A DNA stretch of 64,000 bases from assembly GCA_964486935.1 (NCBI GenBank), contig CAZAPG010000025.1, positions 1 to 64,000 on the forward strand, read 5' to 3'. Shown here piece after piece: positions 15,961 to 24,021 of the stretch. The position numbers and the translations under genes are program-made. This DNA comes from CAZAPG01 sp964486935 (GTDB lineage: Bacteria > Chloroflexota > Anaerolineae > 4572-78 > J111). The notes beneath the pieces are model-generated. The model saw nothing but the letters and a program-made list of their open reading frames with translations, was not told where the DNA came from and ran no database searches. Position 1 is the first letter of the stretch. Every line of letters begins with the position of its first letter.

Positions 15961-16143
15961 ATGGCGAAAAAGTGCATGACCTACCGGGAACAACGCAGAA
16001 AGTTTGATGTCCGGGTGCGTAATCGGTGCAGCCAGTGCGGACGCCCCAGAGCTTACATGCGCCGTTTTGGCCTGTGCAGAATTTGCTTTCGCAAGCTGGC
16101 TAACGAAGGAAAAATTCCCGGCGTTATTAAATCGAGCTGGTAA
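15961..16143 (+). CDS. rpsN: 30S ribosomal protein S14, type Z
   Basis: S14 is a late-assembling head protein. This 60-aa form is the short zinc-binding type, with CSQCGRPRAYMRRFGLCRIC giving a Cys4 site, and ends GKIPGVIKSSW. A start three bases after rplE, with the rplE C-terminus supplying AGGAGA, points to translational coupling. It is followed by a minimal MITE-like hairpin. Confidence 0.97.
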   Translation: MAKKCMTYREQRRKFDVRVRNRCSQCGRPRAYMRRFGLCRICFRKLANEGKIPGVIKSSW

Positions 16144-16151
16144 CTAACCAC

Positions 16152-16181
16152 GGGCCTGCCCCAAAATTAGGGGCGTATCCG
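16152..16181. mobile_element. Minimal MITE-like element with target duplication
   Basis: This 30-bp hairpin consists essentially of the two terminal repeats of the 7630 and 44304 elements joined together (GGGCCTGCCCCAAAATT and AATTAGGGGCGTATCC). It is flanked by the exact 8-bp direct repeat CTAACCAC at 16144-16151 and 16182-16189, which supports insertion. It lies eight bases after the rpsN stop codon. Confidence 0.65.
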
Positions 16182-16220
16182 CTAACCACTTAACCAACAT
16201 TGTACTAAAGAGGAGGTTTG

Positions 16221-16625
16221 ATGAGCGTAACAGATCCTATCGCCGATATGTTGACTCGTATTAGAAATGCTGGCATTGCCCGACACCCTCAGGCAGCCAT
16301 GCCCAGTTCTAAAATTCGAGAAGCTATTGCCAAAATTCTAAAAGAAGAAGGTTTTATTCAGGATTACGAAGTGTTGCCCGGCAAAATAACCCCTTCTTTG
16401 TTGCTACACCTTAAGTATACCCGCGAGCGCCGCCCCCAGCCCGTAATTACCGGGTTGCAGCGAGTCAGCAAACCTGGCCGGCGAATGTACGCGGGTAAAA
16501 GCGACATCCCCTGGGTTAGAAGCGGGTTAGGCATTGTTATCCTCTCTACCTCAAAAGGGGTGATGTCGGGTAGCCAGGCTCGCCAGGAAGGTATCGGCGG
16601 CGAAGTGCTTTGTTACGTCTGGTAA
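16221..16625 (+). CDS. rpsH: 30S ribosomal protein S8
   Basis: S8 is a primary 16S rRNA-binding protein and, in E. coli, the repressor of the spc operon. The 134-aa product starts MSVTDPIADMLTRIRNAGIA and ends with the family segment GIVILSTSKGVMSGSQARQEGIGGEVLCYVW in consecutive pieces. The ATG at 16221 is taken rather than the TTG at 16218, given the AGGAGG at 16211-16216. A small GC hairpin (CCGGGG/CCCCGG, 16634-16650) follows its stop codon. Confidence 0.96.
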   Translation: MSVTDPIADMLTRIRNAGIARHPQAAMPSSKIREAIAKILKEEGFIQDYEVLPGKITPSLLLHLKYTRERRPQPVITGLQRVSKPGRRMYAGKSDIPWVRSGLGIVILSTSKGVMSGSQARQEGIGGEVLCYVW

Positions 16626-16667
16626 TTTAGCCGCCGGGGTATTGCCCCGGTTATTTAAGGAGGCATG

Positions 16668-17216
16668 ATGTCGAGAATTGGAAAACTACCCGTGTCCATC
16701 CCCCAAGGGGTTACGGTAGACATCAAAAAGAACTCAGTAACCGTTAAAGGGCCTAAAGGCCAATTGAGCCGCGATTTCCCGCCAGAAATTGCCATTAAAC
16801 AAGAAGACGGCCAAATTGTTGCCAGCCGCAACAGCGACCACCGGCTTCACCGGGCCAAACATGGCCTGACCCGCGCTTTGCTCAACAATATGGTTGTGGG
16901 CGTTAGCAGCGGTTTCAGCCGTAAACTGGTTATCGAAGGGGTTGGTTATCGGGCCGCTGTGGAGGGTAAAAACCTTGTTTTAAGCGTTGGATACTCTCAC
17001 CCGGTGGTCATTGAGCCGCCCGAAGGAGTCAGCTTTGAAGTAACCGACCGCGCCGGCCGCGAGCTGGTTATTTCTGGCGTTGATAAAGAAACGGTGGGCG
17101 AGATTGCCGCCCGTATCCGCCGGACTCGCCCGCCGGAACCCTACAAGGGCAAGGGTATTCGTTACGAAGGCGAACAGATTCGCCGCAAAGCCGGTAAGGC
17201 CGGCAAGGCTAAATAG
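16668..17216 (+). CDS. rplF: 50S ribosomal protein L6
   Basis: L6 lies near the sarcin-ricin loop and the factor-binding site. The 182-aa product starts MSRIGKLPVSIPQGVTVDI and contains two repeated domains, with VIEGVGYRAAVEGKNLVLSV and the terminal signature RTRPPEPYKGKGIRYEGE. Of the adjacent ATGs at 16665 and 16668 the second is better spaced from AAGGAGG (16657-16663). Confidence 0.96.
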   Translation: MSRIGKLPVSIPQGVTVDIKKNSVTVKGPKGQLSRDFPPEIAIKQEDGQIVASRNSDHRLHRAKHGLTRALLNNMVVGVSSGFSRKLVIEGVGYRAAVEGKNLVLSVGYSHPVVIEPPEGVSFEVTDRAGRELVISGVDKETVGEIAARIRRTRPPEPYKGKGIRYEGEQIRRKAGKAGKAK

Positions 17217-17237
17217 ACCTAAATCAGGAAGTGTACG

Positions 17238-17612
17238 ATGGCTAAAACTAACCCTACATACGTTGCTAGAAAACGTCGCCACGCCCGGGTACGTAAACAT
17301 GTTACGGGTACCAGCGAGCGCCCGCGTTTGAATGTGTTTAGAAGTCTAAACCATATTTACGCCCAGGTAATTGATGACTCGCAGGGCGTAACCGTGGCTG
17401 CTGCTTCCAGCCTGGAACTTGCTCACAAGTTGCCCAAAGAAGTAGAGGGCAAATCCAGAGTAGAACAGGCGGCCATAGTTGGCAAAACCGTGGCCCAACG
17501 CGCCATGGAAGCAGGCATTACCCAGGTAGTGTTTGACCGGGGTGGCTACAAATATCATGGGCGCGTTAAAGCCCTGGCCGATGGCTCTCGCGAAGCCGGG
17601 CTGAAATTTTAG
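17238..17612 (+). CDS. rplR: 50S ribosomal protein L18
   Basis: L18 binds 5S rRNA together with L5 and L25. The 124-aa product has RHARVRKHVTGTSERPRLNV, FRSLNHIYAQVIDDSQGVT and the typical C-terminal FDRGGYKYHGRVKALADGSR-EAGLKF end. Start and length are standard. The 36-bp spacer to rpsE carries a short version of the GAGAATGAAAAT repeat core followed by AGGAG. Confidence 0.96.
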   Translation: MAKTNPTYVARKRRHARVRKHVTGTSERPRLNVFRSLNHIYAQVIDDSQGVTVAAASSLELAHKLPKEVEGKSRVEQAAIVGKTVAQRAMEAGITQVVFDRGGYKYHGRVKALADGSREAGLKF

Positions 17613-17641
17613 CGCTTGCGAGAATGAAAATCACGATAGGA
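17612..17641 (+). repeat. Short repeat core before rpsE
   Basis: AGCGCTTGCGAGAATGAAAATCAC resembles, over its core GCGAGAATGAAAAT, the elements upstream of rpsQ and tpiA. It runs directly into the rpsE Shine-Dalgarno sequence AGGAG. Being short, it could be coincidental or a remnant. Confidence 0.35.
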
Positions 17642-17648
17642 GTATTTT

Positions 17649-18179
17649 ATGGCAAAGCGTGAATTTGAGGATGCAGTAGAAGAACTTGATGAGCGGGTAG
17701 TGCATATTGCCAGAACGGCCAAGGTAGTTAAAGGTGGTCGTCGGTTTAGCTTTAGAGCGGTTGTAGTAGTTGGCGATAACAAAGGCAGCGTGGGCGTGGG
17801 TGTTGGTAAAGCCCGCGAGGTGCCGGAAGCCATCCGCAAAGGCTCCGACCAGGCTCGCCGCAGTATGCGAAAAGTGCCGATGACCGGCACGACTATTCCG
17901 CATGAAATCACTACTCGCTTTAGCGCCGCCGAAGTGTTTTTAAAGCCGGCTGCGCCCGGCACCGGAGTTATTGCCGGCGGCGGCGTGCGCGCTGTGGTTG
18001 AAGCTGCCGGTATTCGTGATATTTTAACCAAGAGCAAAGGCAGCGCCAATATTTTGAATGTGGCTAAAGCCACCGTGAAAGCTCTCAATGAACTGCAAGA
18101 CCCGGTAGAGGTTGCCCAAAAACGGGGCATACCGATGAGTCGGGTTCAACCATTCTGGGTTCAACGGGAGAAACGCTAA
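17649..18179 (+). CDS. rpsE: 30S ribosomal protein S5
   Basis: S5 contributes to decoding accuracy and the mRNA entry channel. The 176-aa product has the double-stranded RNA-binding-like N-terminal domain (HIARTAKVVKGGRRFSF, VVVGDNKGSVGVGVGKAREV) and the segment GTGVIAGGGVRAVVEAAGI. The ATG follows AGGAGTATTTT. Its stop overlaps the start of rpmD as TAATG, which implies coupled translation. Confidence 0.97.
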   Translation: MAKREFEDAVEELDERVVHIARTAKVVKGGRRFSFRAVVVVGDNKGSVGVGVGKAREVPEAIRKGSDQARRSMRKVPMTGTTIPHEITTRFSAAEVFLKPAAPGTGVIAGGGVRAVVEAAGIRDILTKSKGSANILNVAKATVKALNELQDPVEVAQKRGIPMSRVQPFWVQREKR

Positions 18180-18373
18180 TGGCTAAAAAACAAGCATCAA
18201 AAACCCTCAAAGTAACCTGGATAAAGAGCGCCATTGGTTACTCTGAGCGCCAGAAAAAAACGGTGCGCGCCCTGGGCCTGCGCCGATTAGGCCAAACCGT
18301 AGAGCACACCGACACCCCCGTTATCAGAGGGATGATTGACAAAGTGTCTCATCTGGTTAAGGTTGAAGATTAG
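18179..18373 (+). CDS. rpmD: 50S ribosomal protein L30
   Basis: L30 is a small peripheral 50S protein. The 64-aa product contains VTWIKSAIGYSERQKKTVRA and the family segment LGLRRLGQTVEHTDTPVIRG, ending with MIDKVSHLVKVED. Its ATG overlaps the rpsE stop codon by one base, so it is probably translated by termination-reinitiation. Confidence 0.95.
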   Translation: MAKKQASKTLKVTWIKSAIGYSERQKKTVRALGLRRLGQTVEHTDTPVIRGMIDKVSHLVKVED

Positions 18374-18402
18374 TCGTCGCAGAGATTTTGGAGAAGACTC
18401 GA

Positions 18403-18861
18403 ATGAAGTTACATGATTTAAGACCCGCTCCGGGTAGCAAAAAGAATAAAAAACGAGTTGGCCGGGGCATGGCCTCTGGCCATGGCAAAACCAGCGGGCG
18501 CGGGATGAAAGGCCAAAATGCTCGCTCTGGGGGGGGGAAAGGTCCCTATTTTGAGGGCGGCCAGTTGCCGTTAGTGCGGCGCTTGCCCTTTAGGCGGGGT
18601 TTCACCAATATTCACCGGGTAGAGTATAAACCGGTTAATGTTGAGCGTTTGCAAGCAGTATTTGGTGACGCCGGTCAGGAAGTAACCCCCGAAGCGCTGG
18701 TTGAGGCCGGTATTATCAAACGTTCAGATAAGGCTGTGGCTATTTTGGGTCAGGGCGAGATTACCTCGGCCTTAACCGTTAAAGCCCACCGGTTTTCACA
18801 AAGCGCCAAAGAAAAAATTGAGGCTGCCGGTGGGAGCGTTGAAGTTTTACCGCTTCAATAA
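18403..18861 (+). CDS. rplO: 50S ribosomal protein L15
   Basis: L15 is an assembly protein that contacts 23S rRNA extensively. From the ATG at 18403 the product has 152 aa and starts MKLHDLRPAPGSKKNKKRVG, followed by the glycine-rich GRGMKGQNARSGGGKGPYFE and LPLVRRLPFRRGFTN. An upstream TTG at 18388 is rejected because GGAGAAG lies between the two. secY follows 44 bp later. Confidence 0.96.
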   Translation: MKLHDLRPAPGSKKNKKRVGRGMASGHGKTSGRGMKGQNARSGGGKGPYFEGGQLPLVRRLPFRRGFTNIHRVEYKPVNVERLQAVFGDAGQEVTPEALVEAGIIKRSDKAVAILGQGEITSALTVKAHRFSQSAKEKIEAAGGSVEVLPLQ

Positions 18862-18905
18862 TAATAACTATGCCGGGGGTTGCCCGGAAATAAAGGTAAA
18901 TTTTA

Positions 18906-20231
18906 ATGGTTGAAGCAATTAGAAACTCGCTGGCTCTGCCCGATTTACGGCGTAAAATTGTCTTTACCCTGTTGATTCTTATCGCCTATCGAGCCGGGTC
19001 TCACATACCCGTGCCGGGCGTTGATGCCGAGGCTCTGCGACAATTTTTAGAAGCCGGCACTGCCGATAGCACCATTGTGGTGTTTCTCAACCTGCTATCG
19101 GGCGGGGCGCTGGCTAACTTCTCGGTAATGGCTATGGGGGTATATCCGTATATTACGGCCTCGATTATCATGCAACTTTTGACCCCCCTGGTGCCACAGT
19201 TACAGGAACTTTCTAAAGAGGGTGAGCAGGGCCGTAATAAAATCAACATGTATACCCACTGGCTCACGGTGCCGCTGGCTCTGTTACAGGCTTACGGGCA
19301 GGTTATTTTCATTCGGAGTTCTGTGCCGGGTATTCTTGCCGATTTTGGCTTTGGCATCAATCCGCTTACGACCATAGCTATTTTAATTACCATGACCGCC
19401 GGAACCATGGTGGCGGTGTGGATGGGCGAGCTAATTACCGAACAAGGTGTTGGCAATGGCGTGTCCATTATTATCTTTGGCGGTATTGTTGCCCAAATGC
19501 CCAGCCAGATAGCCAACTTTATCAGCCGGCAAGAGTGGGGCAACCTGGTTATTTTTGCCGTCATTACGGTATTGACCATTGCGGTGATTGCTTTTGTGCA
19601 AGAAGGGCAGCGACGCATCCCCGTGCAGTATGGCAAGCGGGTGCGCGGTACCAAGGTGTATGGCGGCCAAAGCTCGCACATTCCTTTAAAAGTGAACAGC
19701 GCCGGCATGATTCCGCTGATTTTTGCCCAATCTATTATGATTTTTCCCAGCGCAGTGGCGGCCTCTTTTCAGTTTAGCGAAAGCCCGTTCATTGCCAACC
19801 TGGCAACCGGGGTGGTCAACTGGTTTAGCCCCAGCCCGCAATCGTGGCCTTACTGGATTCTGTACTTTGCGCTGGTGGTTGGTTTTACCTACTTCTATAC
19901 CGATGTAATTTTCAAACAGCAGAATCTGTCTGAAAACTTGCAGCGGCAGGGCGGATTTATTCCCGGTATTCGGCCCGGCAAACGGACGGAAACCTTTCTT
20001 AACACAGTTCTCCAGCGGATTACGCTGGTGGGCGCGCTCATGCTGGGCGGCGTGGCAATTTTGCCCTGGATTGTCAACATCATCCCCGGCGTTAGCCAGA
20101 GCGGCTCGCAAACGCAGGCGCTGCTCATTACCAGTACCGGCCTGTTGATTGTGGTCGGCGTGGTGTTAGATACAATGAAGCAGCTTGAAGCCCAATTGCT
20201 CATGCGTAATTACGAGGGCTTTATCAATTAA
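18906..20231 (+). CDS. secY: Protein translocase subunit SecY
   Basis: SecY is the channel-forming subunit of the Sec translocon in the cytoplasmic membrane. The 441-aa product is full length with ten predicted membrane helices. Characteristic segments include YRAGSHIPVPGVD, YITASIIMQLLTPLVPQL, ISIIIFGGIV-type helices after ITEQGVGNG, and the cytoplasmic loop ending FIPGIRPGKRTETFLN. It ends MRNYEGFIN. The plug region and loops appear intact. It is followed two bases later by map, with no adk between them. Confidence 0.97.
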   Translation: MVEAIRNSLALPDLRRKIVFTLLILIAYRAGSHIPVPGVDAEALRQFLEAGTADSTIVVFLNLLSGGALANFSVMAMGVYPYITASIIMQLLTPLVPQLQELSKEGEQGRNKINMYTHWLTVPLALLQAYGQVIFIRSSVPGILADFGFGINPLTTIAILITMTAGTMVAVWMGELITEQGVGNGVSIIIFGGIVAQMPSQIANFISRQEWGNLVIFAVITVLTIAVIAFVQEGQRRIPVQYGKRVRGTKVYGGQSSHIPLKVNSAGMIPLIFAQSIMIFPSAVAASFQFSESPFIANLATGVVNWFSPSPQSWPYWILYFALVVGFTYFYTDVIFKQQNLSENLQRQGGFIPGIRPGKRTETFLNTVLQRITLVGALMLGGVAILPWIVNIIPGVSQSGSQTQALLITSTGLLIVVGVVLDTMKQLEAQLLMRNYEGFIN

Positions 20232-20233
20232 TT

Positions 20234-21025
20234 ATGTTTTTAACCAAAAAGCGACGTACCGTTCTCAAATCCAAACAGGAGATAGAACTGATGCGTCGGG
20301 CAGGAAAAATTGTAGCCAGGGCGCTTGAAGAGATTCGCCGGCACACCCGCGCCGGCGTAACCACCGGTCAGTTGAATGACCTGGCCGAAGAGGTGCTAAA
20401 GCGTTACCAGGCCACGCCGGTGTTTAAGGGTTATCCAAATCATCAAAAAGGCGGGGCGCCTTTTCCGGCTACTATCACGGCTTGCGTTAACCATGAACTG
20501 GTTCATGGCATCCCCAGCTACGACAAGGTGCTGCAAGAGGGCGACATTTTGAGCGTAGATTGCGGGGCTTATTACCAGGGCTGGGTGGGCGATGCGGCAA
20601 TAACCATTCCTGTTGGTCAAATTTCTGGACAGGCCCAACGCCTGCTGGAAATTACCGAGCAGGCGCTTTACGTGGGTATTGCCCAGGCGCGGCCAGGCAA
20701 CCGGGTTGAAGATATCTCGGCGGCCATTCAGGAATTTGTTGAAGCGCGCGGCTACAACGTGGTTCGGCAATATACCGGGCACGGCGTGGGTCAAAATATG
20801 CACGAAGACCCGCAAGTGCCCAACTATGGCGAACGAGGCAAAGGGGCGCGCCTGAAAAAAGGTATGACCATTGCCCTGGAACCGATGGTAAATGTTGGCA
20901 CCTGGGAAACCAAATTGCTGGATGACGAGTGGACAGTTGTTACCGCCGATGGTAAACTATCGGCCCATTTTGAACACTCATTTGCCATAACCGATGGCGA
21001 ACCCGATATTTTAACCCTGCTTTAA
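20234..21025 (+). CDS. map: Methionine aminopeptidase, type I
   Basis: This enzyme removes the initiator methionine from nascent proteins using two metal ions. The 263-aa product shows all five metal ligands in context: SVDCGAYY (Asp), VGDAAITIP (Asp), YTGHGVGQNMHEDP (His), ALEPMVNVG (Glu) and SAHFEHSFAI (Glu). The N-terminus MFLTKKRRTVLKSKQEIELM may extend slightly beyond the family core. It begins two bases after the secY stop codon, so it is coupled to it. Neither adk nor infA lies next to it, unlike in many bacteria. Confidence 0.96.
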   Translation: MFLTKKRRTVLKSKQEIELMRRAGKIVARALEEIRRHTRAGVTTGQLNDLAEEVLKRYQATPVFKGYPNHQKGGAPFPATITACVNHELVHGIPSYDKVLQEGDILSVDCGAYYQGWVGDAAITIPVGQISGQAQRLLEITEQALYVGIAQARPGNRVEDISAAIQEFVEARGYNVVRQYTGHGVGQNMHEDPQVPNYGERGKGARLKKGMTIALEPMVNVGTWETKLLDDEWTVVTADGKLSAHFEHSFAITDGEPDILTLL

Positions 21026-21107
21026 AGAGGATGTGATAAAGTAAGCGGTTGGAGTTTGGCCGGAAATTAACGCAAATTGCTAAATTCCTTTTATAGGAGA
21101 AATTATC

Positions 21108-21221
21108 ATGAAAGTAAAACCCTCTGTAAAACGTCGATGCGATAACTGCAAAATTATCAAACGTCGTGGAGTTATCCGCGTTATTTGCACAAATCCGCGA
21201 CACAAACAGCGTCAAGGATAA
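21108..21221 (+). CDS. rpmJ: 50S ribosomal protein L36
   Basis: L36 is the smallest ribosomal protein and a zinc-ribbon component of the 50S subunit. This 37-aa reading frame starts MKVKPSVKRRCDNCKIIKRR and ends VICTNPRHKQRQG. The ligands Cys, Cys, Cys and His are present (the zinc-dependent form). TAGGAGA lies 11 bases before the ATG. It sits directly upstream of rpsM, the normal location; infA, often found just before it, is missing. Confidence 0.96.
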   Translation: MKVKPSVKRRCDNCKIIKRRGVIRVICTNPRHKQRQG

Positions 21222-21233
21222 GGAGAGTAGAGT

Positions 21234-21614
21234 ATGGCTCGTATTGCCGGGGTTGATTTACCCAGAGATAAACGTGTTGAAATTGGGCTAACCTATATTT
21301 ACGGGGTTGGTTTGACTACCAGCCACGAGATTTTGCAAAAAACAAGTATCAACCCAGATACCCGCGTAAAAGACCTGTCTGAAGATGAAGTCGTCAGACT
21401 GCGCGAAACTATTGACCGCGATTACGTGGTAGAGGGTGATTTGCGGCGCGAGGTTGGGCTTAATATTAAACGTTTGCAGGAAATTGGCTGCTATCGCGGC
21501 CTGCGGCATCGGCGTAATTTGCCCGTGCGCGGACAGCGAACCCGAACCAACGCCCGAACCAAACGTGGTACCCGCCGCACTGTGGCCGGTAAAAAGCGAG
21601 CTGCCCGCAAGTAA
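21234..21614 (+). CDS. rpsM: 30S ribosomal protein S13
   Basis: S13 bridges the 30S head to the 50S subunit and contacts P-site tRNA. The 126-aa product starts MARIAGVDLPRDKRVEIGLT and has YIYGVGLTTSHEIL, GDLRREVGLNIKRLQEIGCY and the basic tail RGQRTRTNARTKRGTRRTV. The ATG follows AAGGAGAGTAGAGT. The order rpmJ-rpsM-rpsK-rpsD-rpoA-rplQ is the standard alpha operon. Confidence 0.97.
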   Translation: MARIAGVDLPRDKRVEIGLTYIYGVGLTTSHEILQKTSINPDTRVKDLSEDEVVRLRETIDRDYVVEGDLRREVGLNIKRLQEIGCYRGLRHRRNLPVRGQRTRTNARTKRGTRRTVAGKKRAARK

Positions 21615-21647
21615 TAATTATTTACAACACCTGATCTCGGAGGAGTT

Positions 21648-22049
21648 ATGGCAAAGCAAAAAGGCCGAAGAGTACGAACTACCGGTAAAAAAGAAAAGAA
21701 AAACGTCCCTTACGGTCGGGCGTATATTTACGCCACATTTAACAATACCATTATTTCTATTACCGACCAGCAAGGCAACGTGATTTCTTGGGCCAGTGCG
21801 GGTACCAGCGGATTCAAAGGGTCTCGTAAGAGTACGCCCTATGCGGCCCAGTTGGCGGCGCAAAACGCGGCCAGAACCGCCCAGGAGCATGGCGTGCGCG
21901 AGCTTGACGTATTTGTTAAAGGGCCTGGCCCTGGCCGAGAAGCGGCCATTCGCTCGTTGCAGGCCGCCGATATGACCCTGCGTTCTATCACCGATAAAAC
22001 ACCCATTCCCCACAATGGGTGTCGCCCGCCCAAAAAGCGGCGCGTTTAA
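21648..22049 (+). CDS. rpsK: 30S ribosomal protein S11
   Basis: S11 forms part of the platform and the mRNA exit region. The 133-aa product contains GRAYIYATFNNTIISITDQQ, NVISWASAGTSGFKGSRKST and FVKGPGPGREAAIRSLQ, and ends HNGCRPPKKRRV. CGGAGGAG precedes the ATG. A 112-bp spacer without recognisable features separates it from rpsD. Confidence 0.97.
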   Translation: MAKQKGRRVRTTGKKEKKNVPYGRAYIYATFNNTIISITDQQGNVISWASAGTSGFKGSRKSTPYAAQLAAQNAARTAQEHGVRELDVFVKGPGPGREAAIRSLQAADMTLRSITDKTPIPHNGCRPPKKRRV

Positions 22050-22161
22050 TAAAAGTTTGGGGCATCAATTACAAACAAGGTTTTTCCAAGAGGGAAGAAG
22101 GGTAAGCCAAGCCTGTAAACCTCTTTTCATAATTTTTATTGAATAAACTCAGGAGGACAAG

Positions 22162-22797
22162 TTGGCACGATATACTGACTCGGTTTGTAAACTATGTCGG
22201 CGCGAAGGGGAAAAGCTGTTTCTGAAAGGAGACCGCTGTTTCTCACCAAAATGCTCATTTGAGCGGCGCTCTTACCCGCCCGGCTTGCATGGCCGGCAGG
22301 CTCAATTCCGGCGCAAAGAATCTGATTACAGAATGCAGCTACGAGCCAAGCAAAAGGCTCGCCGGCTGTACGGCGTTTTTGAACGACAGTTTCGGCGCTA
22401 CTTTCGGCAGGCCCAGCACCAAAAAGGGCTAACCGGCCAAAACCTGTTGACCATTTTGGAAAGCCGTCTGGATAACGTTATCTATCGCCTGGGCCTGGCT
22501 TCGTCTCGGGCGCAGGCCCGGCAGCTTATCTCGCATGGCCACTTTGATGTCAATGGACGAAAAACCAATGTCCCATCATTTTTGGTGAGTCCGGGCGATA
22601 GTATTGTAGTTCGCGATAACAGCAAGCAAAGCGCCTACTTTAAAGAGCTTGCCAAAATTTTAGATGAGGGACGCGTACCCGATTGGCTTGAACTAAACGT
22701 AAAAGAGCTGGCGGGGCGTGTCGTGGGCACACCAACACGCGAACAAATTGATGCCACCCTCGATGAGCAATTGATTGTTGAATTCTACAGCCGCTAG
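22162..22797 (+). CDS. rpsD: 30S ribosomal protein S4
   Basis: S4 nucleates 30S assembly and acts as an RNA chaperone in several transcription contexts. The 211-aa product starts at a TTG preceded by AGGAGGACAAG. The N-terminal segment CKLCRREG ... CFSPKC supplies four cysteines, the zinc-binding (C+) form. The S4 RNA-binding domain follows (ESRLDNVIYRLGLASSRAQA, RQLISHGHFDVNGRKTN). The end VDEQLIVEFYSR-like segment (reading LDEQLIVEFYSR) is typical. Confidence 0.97.
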   Translation: MARYTDSVCKLCRREGEKLFLKGDRCFSPKCSFERRSYPPGLHGRQAQFRRKESDYRMQLRAKQKARRLYGVFERQFRRYFRQAQHQKGLTGQNLLTILESRLDNVIYRLGLASSRAQARQLISHGHFDVNGRKTNVPSFLVSPGDSIVVRDNSKQSAYFKELAKILDEGRVPDWLELNVKELAGRVVGTPTREQIDATLDEQLIVEFYSR

Positions 22798-22890
22798 GTT
22801 TACACCCTCTGCTGTTTTACACCATTCAATAATCAGAAGCTCGTATTAAAGAGAAAGTAATAAATAGTTGGAAATTTGGAGGGTGTTCCA

Positions 22891-23880
22891 TTGTCTGAAT
22901 TTAATCTGGTTTTACCCAAAATAGAAACTGAAGCCAGCTCCCGTAGTTTTGGGCGGTTTGTAATTGGTCCCTTAGAAAGCGGGTATGGTATTACGCTGGG
23001 CAATGCCCTGCGGCGAGTTTTATTATCATCGTTAAGCGGAGCCGCTGTTACCTCTATTCGCGTTACCGGGGTGCATCATGAATTTTCCGATATCCCCAAC
23101 GTGCGCGAAGACATGACGGCCCTTATCTTGAATGTCAAACAACTCCGGCTCAAAATGCACCAAAACGAGTCGGCCCGCCTGCGCGTAGAAATAAAAGGCG
23201 AAGGGGTAGTGACTGCCGGCGACCTTGAAGTGCCGCCGCATGTGGATATTATCAACCCTGAATTATACCTGCTAACCGCCGACTCCGCTCAAGCCGAGCT
23301 TGATATGGAACTGGTAGCCCAAATGGGGCGCGGATACTCTCCGGCAGAAGAACGGGGTAAACTGCCCATTGGCGAAATTCCGGTAGACGCTATATTTAGC
23401 CCCATTCGCAAAGCCAACTTTGTGGTAGAGCGAGCGCGGATTGGGCAGGCCACCGACTATGACCGCCTGAGAATGGACATAACTACCGATGGCACCATTT
23501 CACCGCACGATGCCTTGAGCGAGGCGGCTAAAGTTTTGGTGCAACACTTCAACCTGATTGCCGGCGGCGTTACCGCCGTGGAAATGACCGCCGAACCCGA
23601 AGATGAGGGCGGCATTCCCAATAAAGTATACGAAATGCCTATCGAAGACCTTGAGCTTACCGTTAGAGCCTACAACTGTCTGAAACGGGCCGGCATCACT
23701 CAGGTGGGTGAAATTCTGGAAAAACTCAAAAAAGGACAGGATGAAATCCTGGCAATCCGCAACTTTGGCCAAAAATCGTTGGATGAATTGATGGAACGGC
23801 TGCAAGAAAAAGGCTATCTTGACCTGATTGAAGATGGCGCAGACCTGTCGGAAGTTGTGCTGCCGGAGCTGACCGAGTAA
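22891..23880 (+). CDS. rpoA: DNA-directed RNA polymerase subunit alpha
   Basis: The alpha dimer scaffolds polymerase assembly and its C-terminal domain contacts UP elements and activators. From the TTG at 22891 the protein has 329 aa: an N-terminal dimerisation domain (ESGYGITLGNALRRVLLSS), an insert domain, an acidic linker, and a C-terminal domain with LTVRAYNCLKRAGITQVGEI and FGQKSLDELMERL. The TTG is preferred over one at 22876 because GGAGGG lies seven bases upstream. No truncation is visible. Confidence 0.97.
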   Translation: MSEFNLVLPKIETEASSRSFGRFVIGPLESGYGITLGNALRRVLLSSLSGAAVTSIRVTGVHHEFSDIPNVREDMTALILNVKQLRLKMHQNESARLRVEIKGEGVVTAGDLEVPPHVDIINPELYLLTADSAQAELDMELVAQMGRGYSPAEERGKLPIGEIPVDAIFSPIRKANFVVERARIGQATDYDRLRMDITTDGTISPHDALSEAAKVLVQHFNLIAGGVTAVEMTAEPEDEGGIPNKVYEMPIEDLELTVRAYNCLKRAGITQVGEILEKLKKGQDEILAIRNFGQKSLDELMERLQEKGYLDLIEDGADLSEVVLPELTE

Positions 23881-23896
23881 TTTCATCGACTGCCTG

Positions 23897-24017
23897 GTTC
23901 TGAGGAGCCGCCCTGATGCCGGGGCGTCAGACACAAGGATGCCTCTACCCGATACGTGAAAATGGGGGGGCACTCCCCAAGTTCCCCGGCCTGCGGCGCT
24001 ATTTTCTGAGGAGAAAT
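23897..24017 (+). repeat. SD-ending repeat element before rplQ
   Basis: The rpoA-rplQ gap begins and ends with CTGAGGAG (23900-23907 and 24006-24013). Between them lies a GC-rich non-coding segment with a G7/C4 hairpin. Positions 23984-24006 are identical over 23 bp to 63000-63022 (core GGCCTGCGGCGCTATTTTC). The right end provides the rplQ Shine-Dalgarno sequence. Confidence 0.6.
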
Positions 24018-24021
24018 TATC

